This document shows positions 16,833-26,115 of a stretch of DNA of 64,000 nucleotides, piece by piece (the stretch's first letter is position 1; the number at the start of each line of letters is the position of its first letter). The DNA is from Bacteroidales bacterium. Its GTDB lineage: Bacteria; Bacteroidota; Bacteroidia; Bacteroidales; UBA932. The DNA is taken from contig JAFTWQ010000009.1 of the NCBI GenBank assembly GCA_017465225.1, positions 1-64,000 on the forward strand. Reading direction: 5' to 3'. The position numbers and the translations under genes were made by a program. Under the pieces are notes generated by a model that saw nothing but the letters and a program-made list of their open reading frames with translations, was not told the DNA's origin and did not search any database.

Positions 16833-16943
16833 GCCGCGAAACGGATGTCAGCAATACCACGTCCGTCTCGCGGCGGATTTTATGCCGTTTTCCGGTTTTT
16901 TCGTGCTGCGAAACGGTTGTGAAGACCCCTACGTCCGTTTCGC
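16833..16943. repeat. Two tandem hairpin repeats, GCGAAACGG...CCGTTTCGC type
   Basis: Copy 1 has arms 16833-16848 and 16859-16874 (14 of 16 paired). Copy 2 has arms 16908-16920 and 16931-16943 (11 of 13 paired). Each has GCGAAACGG on the left, a 10-nt loop, and ACGTCCG(T) with TCGC on the right. They fill the gap between the GH3 terminator and the EEP gene; no coding content is seen. Confidence 0.75.
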
Positions 16944-16989
16944 GAAATGGAGGAACTATTAATAGGGTGATAATACGGAATAAATTCAG

Positions 16990-16997
16990 TATTTTTG
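16990..16997 (+). promoter_or_regulatory. Bacteroidota -7 promoter element of the EEP gene
   Basis: TATTTTTG, 24 bp before the likely ATG at 17022. It argues against a TTG start at 16995, which would lie inside the element. No clear -33. Confidence 0.5.
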
Positions 16998-17021
16998 CAG
17001 TTCCATCAACTAAATGTAAAA

Positions 17022-17861
17022 ATGAAAAGATTATCATTGATTATCCTCGCTGTGATGATGGTGTTTGACATCTGTGCGCAGGAAAAGGAAAATACACTTT
17101 CTGACGGTCTGAAGGTTATGTCATACAACATCAGGCTGGGATCGGCGGATGACAAGACGAATTCGTGGGCTTTGAGATATACGGCTACAGAAGAAATGCT
17201 GAAGGATCAGGCCCCGGATGTGTTCGGTGTGCAGGAAGCTCTTGAGTATCAGGTGCGTTACATCAAGGAAATGTGCGGATACGAGTGTGTCGGTGTCGGA
17301 AGGGAGAACGGAAAGAAGGCAGGTGAGCATATGTCCATCTTCTGGAACAAGAAGACCGTGAAGATGCTGAAATGGGGTACATTCTGGCTTTCGGAGACTC
17401 CGAAGAAGCCTTCGATGGGCTGGGATGCCGCATGTTTCAGGACTGCAACATGGGCTTTGATGAAGGATAAGGAGACCGGCGAAAAGTTTTATTTCGTGAA
17501 CACCCATCTTGACCATGCCGGTGTCCAGGCGCAGAAGAACGGCCTCAAGCTCATAATGGACAGTATCGCGGAGATCAATCCCGATGGATACCCGATGGTG
17601 CTTGTGGGAGACTTCAACATGAGACCGGACAATGCTAATCTCGCTGATCTTGATTCCATGATGCAGAGTGCAAGAAAGATCGCGGCGAAGACCGACAGCC
17701 ACGACACATACAACGGCTGGGGAAAAGGCACCGGAATCATCGACTACATCTATGTGTCGGGATTCAGCTCATGCCCTGAATATCAGACAGTAATAAAGAG
17801 GTATAAGGACAGGAAGTACGTTTCCGACCATTATCCGATCACAGCGACGCTTATTTTTTAA
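17022..17861 (+). CDS. Secreted endonuclease/exonuclease/phosphatase-family protein
   Basis: 279 aa with an N-terminal signal peptide (MKRLSLIILAVMMVFDICAQ). The EEP metal-dependent phosphodiesterase fold is shown by VMSYNIRLG, DVFGVQEALEYQ with the metal Glu, VNTHLDHAG, LVGDFNMRP and the terminal SDHYPITATL. In Bacteroidales exported members of this family act on sugar or lipid phosphoesters or nucleic acid; the substrate here is unknown. ATG 17022 fits the signal peptide. Its 3' end overlaps the convergent dnaE by 11 bp. Confidence 0.88.
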   Translation: MKRLSLIILAVMMVFDICAQEKENTLSDGLKVMSYNIRLGSADDKTNSWALRYTATEEMLKDQAPDVFGVQEALEYQVRYIKEMCGYECVGVGRENGKKAGEHMSIFWNKKTVKMLKWGTFWLSETPKKPSMGWDAACFRTATWALMKDKETGEKFYFVNTHLDHAGVQAQKNGLKLIMDSIAEINPDGYPMVLVGDFNMRPDNANLADLDSMMQSARKIAAKTDSHDTYNGWGKGTGIIDYIYVSGFSSCPEYQTVIKRYKDRKYVSDHYPITATLIF

Positions 17862-20800
17862 GCACGCTGTATCGGATCTGCATCTTCGTTAGCTCTTCAA
17901 TGAAAGGTGCGGTCACGGAAACACGGAATTTCCTTGAGAGGAATTCGATATTCCACTTCTTTTCAGGATCATAGAGGAACATTGTCAGCGGAACGTTGCC
18001 TTTGTTCCTCTTTATCATTTTCACCAGGCTGTCGCGGAATTCAGGAGTCAGCATAGGAGTCGAGATGCTGATGGCGAATCCCTTGACATATGTGTCGGTC
18101 ACATTGCCAAGAAGCATGATCTTCTTTACCTTGAATGCGTATGGCGATGTCTTGCCCTGCGCCTTGTCTTCTGGCTTGAGATAATATTTTTCTTCTATCT
18201 CGCCTTCGATGAATATCGCGCTATGGAGCTTCATGTAGCTCATGAAATTCTCATGATCCTTTCCGAACAGGGCGATCTCATAGCTTCCGCTGTAGTCTTC
18301 GATGACGGTCTTCGACCAAGGACGGCCGGTCTTGGTGGTCATCTGCTGGGTCGCAGTGATGAATCCGGCTATAGAAGCTTTTGTCTTGGCCTTCTTGCTT
18401 TCGCAATCGCTGATCAGGGCATCGAGTTCTGAGACGGGACATGTCGTAAAGTTCTCAAGCTCAAATGCATACTGATCCAGAGGATGTGAAGACAGGTACA
18501 TTCCCACCAGTTCTTTTTCGAGCTGCAGTCTTTCCAGAATCTCGTCCTCTCCGATCATAGGCGGAACCTCCGGCCTTTCAGGCTTCAGTTCTTCAACCTC
18601 TCCGAAAAGAGACACGGAGCTTTCCATGCTGTCCTTCTTATAGAGTTCACCATATTTCAGGAGTGTGTCGATGAACGGATCCCCTGATTTTGAAGCAAGC
18701 GTGAACTGCTTGCGGCATATTCCGAAACTGTCGAATGCACCGGCATGCAGAAGCGACTCGAAAGCCTTTCTGTTGACTACTCCCGACATACGCTCCACGA
18801 AATCATAGATGTCCTCGAAAAGACCGTTCTCCTCACGCTCGGCAAGGATCGCGCGTACGATATTGTCTCCGAATCCCTTGATTCCTCCCAGTCCGAAACG
18901 GATCTCGCCCTGCTTGTTCACGGTGAACTTGGACTCCGACTCGTTGATGTCCGGATTCAGCACCTTTATGCCGTTCTTCTTGCAGTCGTCCATGATCTTC
19001 TTGATCTCGTCCATGTTGGAGAGATTCTTCGTGAGGTTGGCCGCCTGGAATTCGGCAGGGTAGTGGGCCTTGAGCCATCCGGTCTGGTAGCTCACCCATG
19101 CATAGCAGGTCGCGTGGGACTTGTTGAATGCGTATGATGCGAACTTCTCCCAGTCTGCCCATATCTTTTCGAGCATGTCCTGCGGATGTCCGTTCTTTGT
19201 TCCACCCTCGATGAAGAGGCCCTTGAGGCCGTCGAGAACGTCCTTGAGCTTCTTACCCATGGCCTTACGGAGGGTATCCGCCTGACCTCTTGTGAAATCG
19301 GCAAGCTTACGTGACAGAAGCATCACCTGCTCCTGATATACCGTGATGCCATATGTGTCCTGAAGGATTCCCTCCATCTCAGGAAGGTCATATACGATAG
19401 GCTGTCGTCCCTGCTTTCTTTCAACGAAATCAGGGATATAGTCCATCGGGCCCGGACGGTAAAGGGCGTTCATCGCGATGAGGTCCTCGAATCGGGTAGG
19501 CTGGAGCTTGATGAGCCATTCCTTCATGCCCGGAGATTCGAACTGGAACACACTCGTGGTGTCACCGCGGCTGTAGAGTTCGTATGTCTCCTTGTCATCG
19601 ATTGGAATCTTCTCTATGTCGAATTCGATGCCGAAACGCTTCTTGATGTTGGTCTGGCATTCCTTGATGATGGACAGGGTCCTCAGGCCGAGGAAGTCCA
19701 TCTTGAGCATTCCGACCTCTTCGATGTAATGGCCGTCATACTGTGATACCCAGACCTCTTCACCTGTGAGCTTGTCGTTCGCTATGGAGATAGGGATATA
19801 TTCGGTGAGATTGCCTCGTCCGATGATCATGGCACATGCGTGCACACCCGTCTGACGGATACAGCCTTCGAGCTTTCCCGCATAGTTGAGCACTTCCTTG
19901 GTCTGCTCGTTTCCGTTCTCGACCTCGTCCTTGAGTTCTCCGTATTTCAGGCAGTTGGAAAGCTTCGGCTTGAACTCCTTGGTCACCTTCTTTCCGTCCT
20001 CCACGACAGTCGCTTCGAAAGGCCTGTCCGGAACCATCTTGGTAAGCCTGTTCGACTCTTCGATGGACATGCGGCTCACACGTGCGACGTCCTTGATGGC
20101 ACTTTTGGCCGCCATCGTGCCGTATGTGATCACATGGGAGATATGGTCCTTTCCGTATTTCTCCTCGATGTACTGGAACACGCGGTAGCGTCCGTCGTCG
20201 TCGAAATCGATGTCGACATCGGGCATGTTGATACGGTCAGGATTGAGAAATCGCTCGAAGAGGAGGTCGTACTTGATAGGGTCTATGTTGGTGATCTTCA
20301 AGCAGTAAGCTACGGCCGATCCTGCTGCTGATCCACGTCCCGGGCCGACTGAAATGCCCTCAGAACGAGCTGCCGCGATGAAGTCCTGGACGATGAGGAA
20401 GTAGTCTGGGAATCCCATCTTGCAGATGGTCTTGAGCTCGAATTCGATACGCTCGGCCTGCTCGTCGGTCATCTGTTCTCCGTATCTCCATGCCGCTCCC
20501 TTGTATGTCAGGTGGCACAGGTATGCTACGGAATTGCAGAACTCTTCACCTCGTTCGTTTCCGTTCTTGTCGCAGCGTCCCTCGTCTATGATGTGCTTGT
20601 ATTTTTCAAGATAAGTATCTATTTCGGCAAGGAATTCTTCCGGAAGGTCGAACTTAGGAAGGATAGGATCCTTGTCGATCTTGTAGCTCTGGATCTTTTC
20701 AGCAACCTCCAGAGTGTTGCTCAATGTCTCCGGATGCTTGTAGAAAAGGTCAAGCATCTCGTCCTCGCTCTTGAGATACTCCTGCTGGGTGTATCTCATT

Positions 20801-21534
20801 CGGTCGGGTTCGTCCACATATGTGTTTGTGGTAAGGCAGATAAGCTTGTCATGAGCCGGACCGTCATCCTTGCGGACGAAGTGGACGTCGTTGGTGGCCA
20901 CTACCTTTGTGCCTGTCTTTGCAGCAAGTTCGAAGATGCCTTCATTGGCGACAAGCTGACGCTCATAGACTTCCTGGGACTGACCCGGAATCTCTGTCTT
21001 GTGGAGCTGCACTTCAAGGTAGAAATCGTCTCCGAACACCTTCTTATGCCACATGATTGCCTTCTCGGCTCCTTCCATGTCTCCGGCGATTATGGCTCTC
21101 GGGATCTCTCCTGCGATGCAGGCGGAGCAGCATACGAGGCCTTCGGCATATTTCTCGACGATCTCATGGCTGACCCTCGGCTTCTCGTAGTATTTGCCTT
21201 CGATATGGCCGGTAGAGACGATCTTCATGAGATTCTTGTAGCCGTTGTAGTCCTTGGCAAGGAGGATGAGGTGGTAATATCCTCTGTGGTCCTTGTCCTT
21301 CAGCTTATGGTCATAATGCCTGGTGACATAGATCTCACATCCGATGATCGGCTTGACCTCGGGGAATTTCTTCGCTACCTTCAGGAACTCCTTCACACCG
21401 TACATGTTTCCATGGTCGGTGATGGCGATGGCCGGCATTTCAAGCTCCTTTGCACGCGCAAAGAGGTCGCCTATGGCCGACTGGCCGTCAAGGATGGAAT
21501 ACTGTGTATGGACGTGAAGATGGACAAATGACAT
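17851..21534 (-). CDS. dnaE: DNA polymerase III alpha subunit (DnaE)
   Basis: Replicative polymerase of about 1227 aa. The PHP domain opens with MSFVHLHVHTQYSILDG and ITDHGNMYG. The Pol III palm shows GPGRGSAAGS and the catalytic aspartates in PDVDIDFDDDGR. Fingers (DFTRGQADTLRKAMGKK), helix-hairpin-helix and a C-terminal OB domain with a beta-clamp-binding region follow. I chose ATG 21534 over a TTG at 21558, because the promoter at 21556-21587 places transcription start between them. It is monocistronic. Confidence 0.97.
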   Translation of the reverse strand: MSFVHLHVHTQYSILDGQSAIGDLFARAKELEMPAIAITDHGNMYGVKEFLKVAKKFPEVKPIIGCEIYVTRHYDHKLKDKDHRGYYHLILLAKDYNGYKNLMKIVSTGHIEGKYYEKPRVSHEIVEKYAEGLVCCSACIAGEIPRAIIAGDMEGAEKAIMWHKKVFGDDFYLEVQLHKTEIPGQSQEVYERQLVANEGIFELAAKTGTKVVATNDVHFVRKDDGPAHDKLICLTTNTYVDEPDRMRYTQQEYLKSEDEMLDLFYKHPETLSNTLEVAEKIQSYKIDKDPILPKFDLPEEFLAEIDTYLEKYKHIIDEGRCDKNGNERGEEFCNSVAYLCHLTYKGAAWRYGEQMTDEQAERIEFELKTICKMGFPDYFLIVQDFIAAARSEGISVGPGRGSAAGSAVAYCLKITNIDPIKYDLLFERFLNPDRINMPDVDIDFDDDGRYRVFQYIEEKYGKDHISHVITYGTMAAKSAIKDVARVSRMSIEESNRLTKMVPDRPFEATVVEDGKKVTKEFKPKLSNCLKYGELKDEVENGNEQTKEVLNYAGKLEGCIRQTGVHACAMIIGRGNLTEYIPISIANDKLTGEEVWVSQYDGHYIEEVGMLKMDFLGLRTLSIIKECQTNIKKRFGIEFDIEKIPIDDKETYELYSRGDTTSVFQFESPGMKEWLIKLQPTRFEDLIAMNALYRPGPMDYIPDFVERKQGRQPIVYDLPEMEGILQDTYGITVYQEQVMLLSRKLADFTRGQADTLRKAMGKKLKDVLDGLKGLFIEGGTKNGHPQDMLEKIWADWEKFASYAFNKSHATCYAWVSYQTGWLKAHYPAEFQAANLTKNLSNMDEIKKIMDDCKKNGIKVLNPDINESESKFTVNKQGEIRFGLGGIKGFGDNIVRAILAEREENGLFEDIYDFVERMSGVVNRKAFESLLHAGAFDSFGICRKQFTLASKSGDPFIDTLLKYGELYKKDSMESSVSLFGEVEELKPERPEVPPMIGEDEILERLQLEKELVGMYLSSHPLDQYAFELENFTTCPVSELDALISDCESKKAKTKASIAGFITATQQMTTKTGRPWSKTVIEDYSGSYEIALFGKDHENFMSYMKLHSAIFIEGEIEEKYYLKPEDKAQGKTSPYAFKVKKIMLLGNVTDTYVKGFAISISTPMLTPEFRDSLVKMIKRNKGNVPLTMFLYDPEKKWNIEFLSRKFRVSVTAPFIEELTKMQIRYSVLKK

Positions 21535-21555
21535 GGCTGCTGATTTTAAGGAAGA

Positions 21556-21587
21556 CAAAGATATGCAAAAAGCCTATATCCGTCAAA
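21556..21587 (-). promoter_or_regulatory. Promoter of dnaE
   Basis: On the minus strand TTTG (21587-21584), 20 bp, TATCTTTG (21563-21556): a complete Bacteroides-type promoter. Expected transcription start is near 21552, about 18 nt before the ATG. Confidence 0.8.
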
Positions 21588-21591
21588 AATA

Positions 21592-21628
21592 AAAATCCCC
21601 CTGAAATCAACTTGCTGATATTCAGGGG
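21592..21628 (-). terminator. Intrinsic terminator of the lipocalin-like lipoprotein gene
   Basis: On the minus strand CCCCTGAA and TTCAGGGG arms enclose a 15-nt loop and are followed by GATTTTTATTTTT. The T-run overlaps the dnaE promoter region. Confidence 0.75.
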
Positions 21629-21651
21629 AAAAAGTTTTCAACGTCTAAACA

Positions 21652-22053
21652 TTACTTCTTGACAAAATGGATCTTTACCGTCATGTCAGGTTCATCAAGG
21701 ATGTCCCCGTCCATTATCATGCTCATCCTGTTTCCGTCTATTGTCACAGGAATGGATTCCGAGTCTCCTTCTATGGTCAGCGTCAGCAGACCGTCTGATA
21801 ATGAATATTCGAAATCCACGGTCATTGCCGAGCCATCCACGGATTCACTCACCGATCCTGTACCGTCTGCCTTGAAGAGGAATGACATTCCGGCTCCCAT
21901 TTCCGCTATGTCCATTTCCATCTTTATGCCTTCTATGGTCATTTCGATTGTTGTTGCCTCCCATTTACCTACGATGGCCTTTGATTCTTCTTTGTTACAT
22001 GAAGCTAGTCCGAGTACTGCCATAATGGCTGAAATGATGAAAAACTTTTTCAT
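21652..22053 (-). CDS. Small lipoprotein, lipocalin-like
   Basis: 133 aa with a lipoprotein signal (MKKFFIISAIMAVLGLASC). The mature part starts with the AIVGKWEAT motif typical of lipocalin-like Bacteroidales lipoproteins. It continues with alternating beta-strand patterns (FLFKADGTGSVS, LSDGLLTLTIEG), consistent with a small beta-barrel or sandwich. Function is unknown. It lies between dnaE and the outer-membrane operon, with its own terminator. Confidence 0.75.
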   Translation of the reverse strand: MKKFFIISAIMAVLGLASCNKEESKAIVGKWEATTIEMTIEGIKMEMDIAEMGAGMSFLFKADGTGSVSESVDGSAMTVDFEYSLSDGLLTLTIEGDSESIPVTIDGNRMSMIMDGDILDEPDMTVKIHFVKK

Positions 22054-22116
22054 GATATGTGATTTTAAGTTATTGCTTTATAGTAGATGCATATTCATTC
22101 CATAATGTTGCATAGA

Positions 22117-22830
22117 TCAGAAAGAATATCCGATTGTGAACCGTAAAACGTTTCTGTGGTATGAATGATCATGTGTGTTCCTGAATCTGTTCATCAGACC
22201 ATATCCATAGCCGATCTCCATGCCTATATTCTTCATTATCCTGAATCCGGCGCTTCCTCCGATGCTTATGTCAAACCTTTTATGAAGTATGTTGCTGTCC
22301 ATGATCGCTTCGGTCACGGGGTCCATGATTTCCTGCTGGTAAGGGAAATATGTATATTCCAGATCTCCGTTATAATTGTCGGCCTTGAAGTTCATGTCAA
22401 GGGTCCCGAACATGGAAACATCTGTAGCAGAGTATATTCCGATGGCTATTGATGGTCCGGCTGCGACAAAGCAGCTGAGGATTTCAGGTATGATTTCGAT
22501 TTCGTATCTCAGGTGCAGAGGAATGGTGATGCTGTGTTCCTTGAAATGCTCGTTGATGCTGAATCCTCCGTATTCCGTCGTCTGGTTTGAGGTTTCGCTG
22601 TACCACTCGAATCCGTACATAAGGCCCGGGCGAAGATAAAGATTCTTTGCCAGAGAGATGTCATATGTCACTCCGGCAGTCATTCCGTCCGCATGCACTT
22701 TCTCCACAGTCCCGTCCACTTCCAGCCTGTGCGTTGAGCCGGTATATCCGACCTTTACTCCGAGCTGGGCATGGGCGGAGAAGGCTGCTGCCAGCATCAG
22801 GATGATGATATGTATGATTCTGTCTCTCAT
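22117..22830 (-). CDS. Outer-membrane beta-barrel protein (PorT-like fold)
   Basis: 237 aa, signal peptide (MRDRIIHIIILMLAAAFSAHAQ) followed by LGVKVGYTGS and alternating amphipathic strands ending in VLRFTIGYSF, with a terminal Phe as in outer-membrane barrels. Pattern GLMYGFEWYSETS and MEIGYGYGLMNRF is characteristic of OMP_b-brl_2-type proteins. It is last of a three-gene operon after the DUF4249 gene (4-bp gap). Specific role unknown. Confidence 0.8.
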   Translation of the reverse strand: MRDRIIHIIILMLAAAFSAHAQLGVKVGYTGSTHRLEVDGTVEKVHADGMTAGVTYDISLAKNLYLRPGLMYGFEWYSETSNQTTEYGGFSINEHFKEHSITIPLHLRYEIEIIPEILSCFVAAGPSIAIGIYSATDVSMFGTLDMNFKADNYNGDLEYTYFPYQQEIMDPVTEAIMDSNILHKRFDISIGGSAGFRIMKNIGMEIGYGYGLMNRFRNTHDHSYHRNVLRFTIGYSF

Positions 22831-22834
22831 GGCC

Positions 22835-23680
22835 TTATTCCTGATCTTTCATCTTTATGGTCATCCTGGTCTCCCAGTAGCTTCCTATCGTACCGATTCC
22901 GCCTATGACGTTTGAATATGTGAATGCAGGGGTGCTCATTCCGATCGATGCAAAGCCCGTAGTCTTCATGTAGCATCCTCTCAGATAGTTGAATGCTTCG
23001 GGCGACAGGCTTACAAGACTGATGTCGTAGCTGTCCTTGTCATGATCCGTGTCCAGATAAGTCGTCAATGTCCTCTTTCTTCCGTCCTTCTCGACCTTAT
23101 GCTTGTCCCAGATCAGAATTTCCCTGTCCAAAGACGAATACGACACAACCATGTCATAACTTTCAGACATCTGGATACCAGGAGCTTCTGATATGTCCGT
23201 GTCATGGAATATGATTCCGTAGTATCCATCTTCCTCCTCTTCATAAGTGATCTCGAGGGTGATGAAGCTTTTTTTCCTTTCGAGTATGCAGGCGCTTTTC
23301 AGGTCCATAGGCTGCGGTACTGTGGTTTCTGCATAGACTTCCGGTACTCCGGCAGCTGAAGCTTCAATCCTGATCCTCTCTCCAGGACTTATTTCCGGAG
23401 TGTATTCATAAGTTCCCTGGCCGAAATTCGTACTGATGTCTTTAAATGTCATTACCCTGCCTGCGACCTGTCCGTTCAGATATACTCTGTTTGCTTCCAG
23501 ACTTCTGTCTTCGCTGTTCATCGGCACAGCTGTCTTGACATAGATCCGGGACGGTTCCGCATTGCCTATAAGAGTGTTTGCCATGATGCATGGACTGCTG
23601 TCAATGCGGTTGAGGTCGAGAGGGGCCTCGCATGCACAGCAGAGCAGAATTACCGTCAGTATGTATATATGTTTCATCAT
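22835..23680 (-). CDS. DUF4249-family lipoprotein
   Basis: 281 aa with lipobox at residues 12-16 (LLCCAC), then the DUF4249 pattern: LIGNAEPSRIYVKTAVP, VYLNGQVAGRV, ISPGERIRIEASAAGVPEV and the late RGCYMKTTGF region. In Bacteroidota these lipoproteins are usually encoded next to a TonB-dependent receptor with an STN domain, as here, and are thought to be its surface partner. Starts 1 bp after the receptor stop, so the genes are co-translated. Substrate unknown. Confidence 0.85.
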   Translation of the reverse strand: MMKHIYILTVILLCCACEAPLDLNRIDSSPCIMANTLIGNAEPSRIYVKTAVPMNSEDRSLEANRVYLNGQVAGRVMTFKDISTNFGQGTYEYTPEISPGERIRIEASAAGVPEVYAETTVPQPMDLKSACILERKKSFITLEITYEEEEDGYYGIIFHDTDISEAPGIQMSESYDMVVSYSSLDREILIWDKHKVEKDGRKRTLTTYLDTDHDKDSYDISLVSLSPEAFNYLRGCYMKTTGFASIGMSTPAFTYSNVIGGIGTIGSYWETRMTIKMKDQE

Positions 23681-23681
23681 G

Positions 23682-26012
23682 TCAGAATTTCAAGGTGTAG
23701 CTGAATGAAGGGATTATTGGTACTATTCCGTAGGTGATTCCTTTAGTTGTCTCAAAATCATTGTATTGCACGTTGGCGAATATTGTGTTCATCCTGCAGT
23801 ATGCATTGTATACGCTGACGTTCCATATGCTTTCGTTGCCTTTGCGCGTGGTCTTCCTGAAGTTCATTCCGAGGTCCAGTCTGTGATAGTCCGGTAACGA
23901 AAGGTTATTAGGACGGCCGAACTGATGGGACTGGTATCCTTCTACGGTAGTCCTGTTGCCGCTGTGCCAGTTCCAGCCGGCGTAGACATCGAATCTTCCG
24001 CTGAACCTGTAGTTCGCCATCAAGGTCAACTTGTGCCTGTTGTCATTCCTGTCAGGATACCAGTCATACCAGAGTTCCTCGAATCTCCTTTCGTTCCATG
24101 AAAGGGTATAGTATGCCGTGAGATGCAGCTTTTCCCGATTGTATTCCGCTTCGATTTCAAGTCCGTATGAGCGCCCTTTGCCGGTGATCGATGATTCTCC
24201 CCAGTTGCGGATAGGAGGTACATATGAATAACTCGTCCACTGCTCCATCAGATTGTCCATCGTCTTGTACCAGCCTCCCAGTCCCAGATCAAGTCCGAAA
24301 GGCAGCCTCCAGGAGAATTCTGCGGCAACCTGACGTGAAAACAGCGGCTCCACTTCCTTTGTGGACGGCATCCAGAATTCGGTAGGAAGATCCAGATATG
24401 ATGTCGACATCTGATGGGCAAACTGATTCATCTCTGTGTATGATATATCTAATCTTGCCTGCCTGCTGATATCGTATCTCATGGATATCCTAGGCTCCAA
24501 TCTATGTCTGATCTTGCTCTGTGTGCCGAAAATGACGTATCTGAGGCCGATGTTCGAGCTTATCCTGTCGGTGAACCTGATGTTCCCGTCGGCATAGATC
24601 GCGGCTTCATGGCCGGACAGACGGCCTTTTTCAGTCAGTCTGGTGGTGTTGATGTTGCCGTCTTTCCTGAATGATGTGTTCTTCAGCTTCCTTTCCGGAG
24701 AAAATGCATGGATCTGATATATTCCTCCGAAGTCGAGACTTATCTTTCCGTTCCTTCTGTATTTGAAATCGGCCTTCAGAGCGGTCGTACCTGTGACTGA
24801 TCTGTAGTACTCCTCATATGTACCCAGGATAGGGTCGTGGAGAGAACCGTCAGAAGCTGACTTTGCGTCCATCATGGAATGGCCTCTGGTATGCCATGCT
24901 GACGTCTGCATTGTCAAGGCAGGACTGAAGCGGTATTTCCAGATGATCGTTGCCAGAAGATTCCCCCATCTTATGTCCATGTCGGTAGATTCTATGTCGG
25001 TGATTTCCAAGTTCTCGTCCTGCATCTGTATGTAATAATGAAGGCGCAGGGCATCCTTTCCGTAATATGTCTTGAATTCCAGGATGTTATCGGGGGAAAA
25101 ACGGTGGGTGATGCCGGCGTTGAGATCCTGGAATGCGTAGCTGAATCCATGCTTTGTTCCGTCGTCCCTGATGTTTATCATGGAGAATACAGGAAGGGTG
25201 ACGGCATCGAGCCAGCTTCTTCTTAACGCAATGTTGAATGATGTCTTTCCCTGTTTCAGCGGGCCTTCGAACTGAAGCCTGCCGTCTATGAGGCCTATGG
25301 ACATGGATCCGTGATACTCATACATGTCTCCGGTCTCTGTCCTTGCGTCCACGACTGATGAGAGTCTTCCTCCGAATCTTGCCGGGAATCCGCTCTTGTA
25401 GAAATCAACATTCTTCACGATGTCGGAATTGAAGGAGGAGAACAGGCCTCCGAGATGTCCTGCCTGGTAGAGCGGTGTGCCGTCCAGAAGGAACAGGTTG
25501 TCCGAACCGTCACCTCCATGGACATGGAGACCGGAAAGAAGTTCGGTGCCGGAAGCCACTCCGGGAAGGTTCTGGAGAGTCTTTATGATGTCCGGCGAGC
25601 TCATGAACGCATATCCTCGGTTGATGTCCCTTGCGTTGATTCTTTCCAGACCGGTCGAGGATCTCTGTTCTGCTTCATATGCCTGTGCGGTCACCATCGC
25701 TTCCTCCAGCGTGTCTACCTGCGAACGGATCAGGATGGTGTATCCGGAAGATTTTCCTCCCATGTTAAGGACTACATACCGCTTCCTTATGTCCCATTCT
25801 ATTCCGGATCCGTCGAACAATGTATGCAGACACTCCTCCAGGCTGCCGCCTGACGGTGCGTCTGATTCCATATCCATGTCGAGCGAGGAGTCATATACGA
25901 AATTGACTCCGAATCTCTCGTGCAGGTTTGTCAGATGATCCTTCAAAGCCCTTGTCTGTGCATGGGACAGGACAGGCAGAATCATCAGCATGAATATGAC
26001 AAGTCTTTTCAT
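23682..26012 (-). CDS. TonB-dependent receptor with N-terminal STN domain
   Basis: 776 aa. Signal peptide to about residue 18 (SHAQ), then a secretin/TonB short N-terminal domain (VNFVYDSSLDMDM ... LFDGSGIEWDIRKRYVVLN). A plug domain follows (SSPDIIKTLQNLPGVASGTE, LFLLDGTPLYQAGHLGG), then a beta-barrel to the end (FSYTLKF). Unlike SusC it lacks the carboxypeptidase-D-like extension. STN domains normally signal to an anti-sigma factor (FecR), but no FecI/FecR pair is adjacent. First gene of an operon with a DUF4249 lipoprotein and a barrel protein; cargo unknown. Confidence 0.88.
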   Translation of the reverse strand: MKRLVIFMLMILPVLSHAQTRALKDHLTNLHERFGVNFVYDSSLDMDMESDAPSGGSLEECLHTLFDGSGIEWDIRKRYVVLNMGGKSSGYTILIRSQVDTLEEAMVTAQAYEAEQRSSTGLERINARDINRGYAFMSSPDIIKTLQNLPGVASGTELLSGLHVHGGDGSDNLFLLDGTPLYQAGHLGGLFSSFNSDIVKNVDFYKSGFPARFGGRLSSVVDARTETGDMYEYHGSMSIGLIDGRLQFEGPLKQGKTSFNIALRRSWLDAVTLPVFSMINIRDDGTKHGFSYAFQDLNAGITHRFSPDNILEFKTYYGKDALRLHYYIQMQDENLEITDIESTDMDIRWGNLLATIIWKYRFSPALTMQTSAWHTRGHSMMDAKSASDGSLHDPILGTYEEYYRSVTGTTALKADFKYRRNGKISLDFGGIYQIHAFSPERKLKNTSFRKDGNINTTRLTEKGRLSGHEAAIYADGNIRFTDRISSNIGLRYVIFGTQSKIRHRLEPRISMRYDISRQARLDISYTEMNQFAHQMSTSYLDLPTEFWMPSTKEVEPLFSRQVAAEFSWRLPFGLDLGLGGWYKTMDNLMEQWTSYSYVPPIRNWGESSITGKGRSYGLEIEAEYNREKLHLTAYYTLSWNERRFEELWYDWYPDRNDNRHKLTLMANYRFSGRFDVYAGWNWHSGNRTTVEGYQSHQFGRPNNLSLPDYHRLDLGMNFRKTTRKGNESIWNVSVYNAYCRMNTIFANVQYNDFETTKGITYGIVPIIPSFSYTLKF

Positions 26013-26077
26013 TTTAAGTTTCTTCTGCAGGTAAGACGCGTCATGCGGGAAAAAGTACCATGCGAATATAATAAAAA

Positions 26078-26105
26078 ATCAGGGTGACTCTTCAGCCACC
26101 CTGAT
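26078..26105 (-). terminator. Intrinsic terminator of secDF
   Basis: On the minus strand ATCAGGGTG...CACCCTGAT (arms of 9 bp) followed by six T. It lies downstream of the secDF stop and upstream of the receptor operon. Confidence 0.85.
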
Positions 26106-26115
26106 AATATCTATG

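Noticed and set aside
16822-17037. 71-codon minus-strand frame with repeated ETDV...TSVS motifs
   Set aside because: The repeats come from the two hairpin DNA elements (16833-16943), not from a protein; it lacks a convincing start context.
20512-21531. 339-codon open frame on the plus strand inside dnaE
   Set aside because: It is antisense to a strongly conserved gene, has no family-like motifs, and arises from the codon bias of dnaE.
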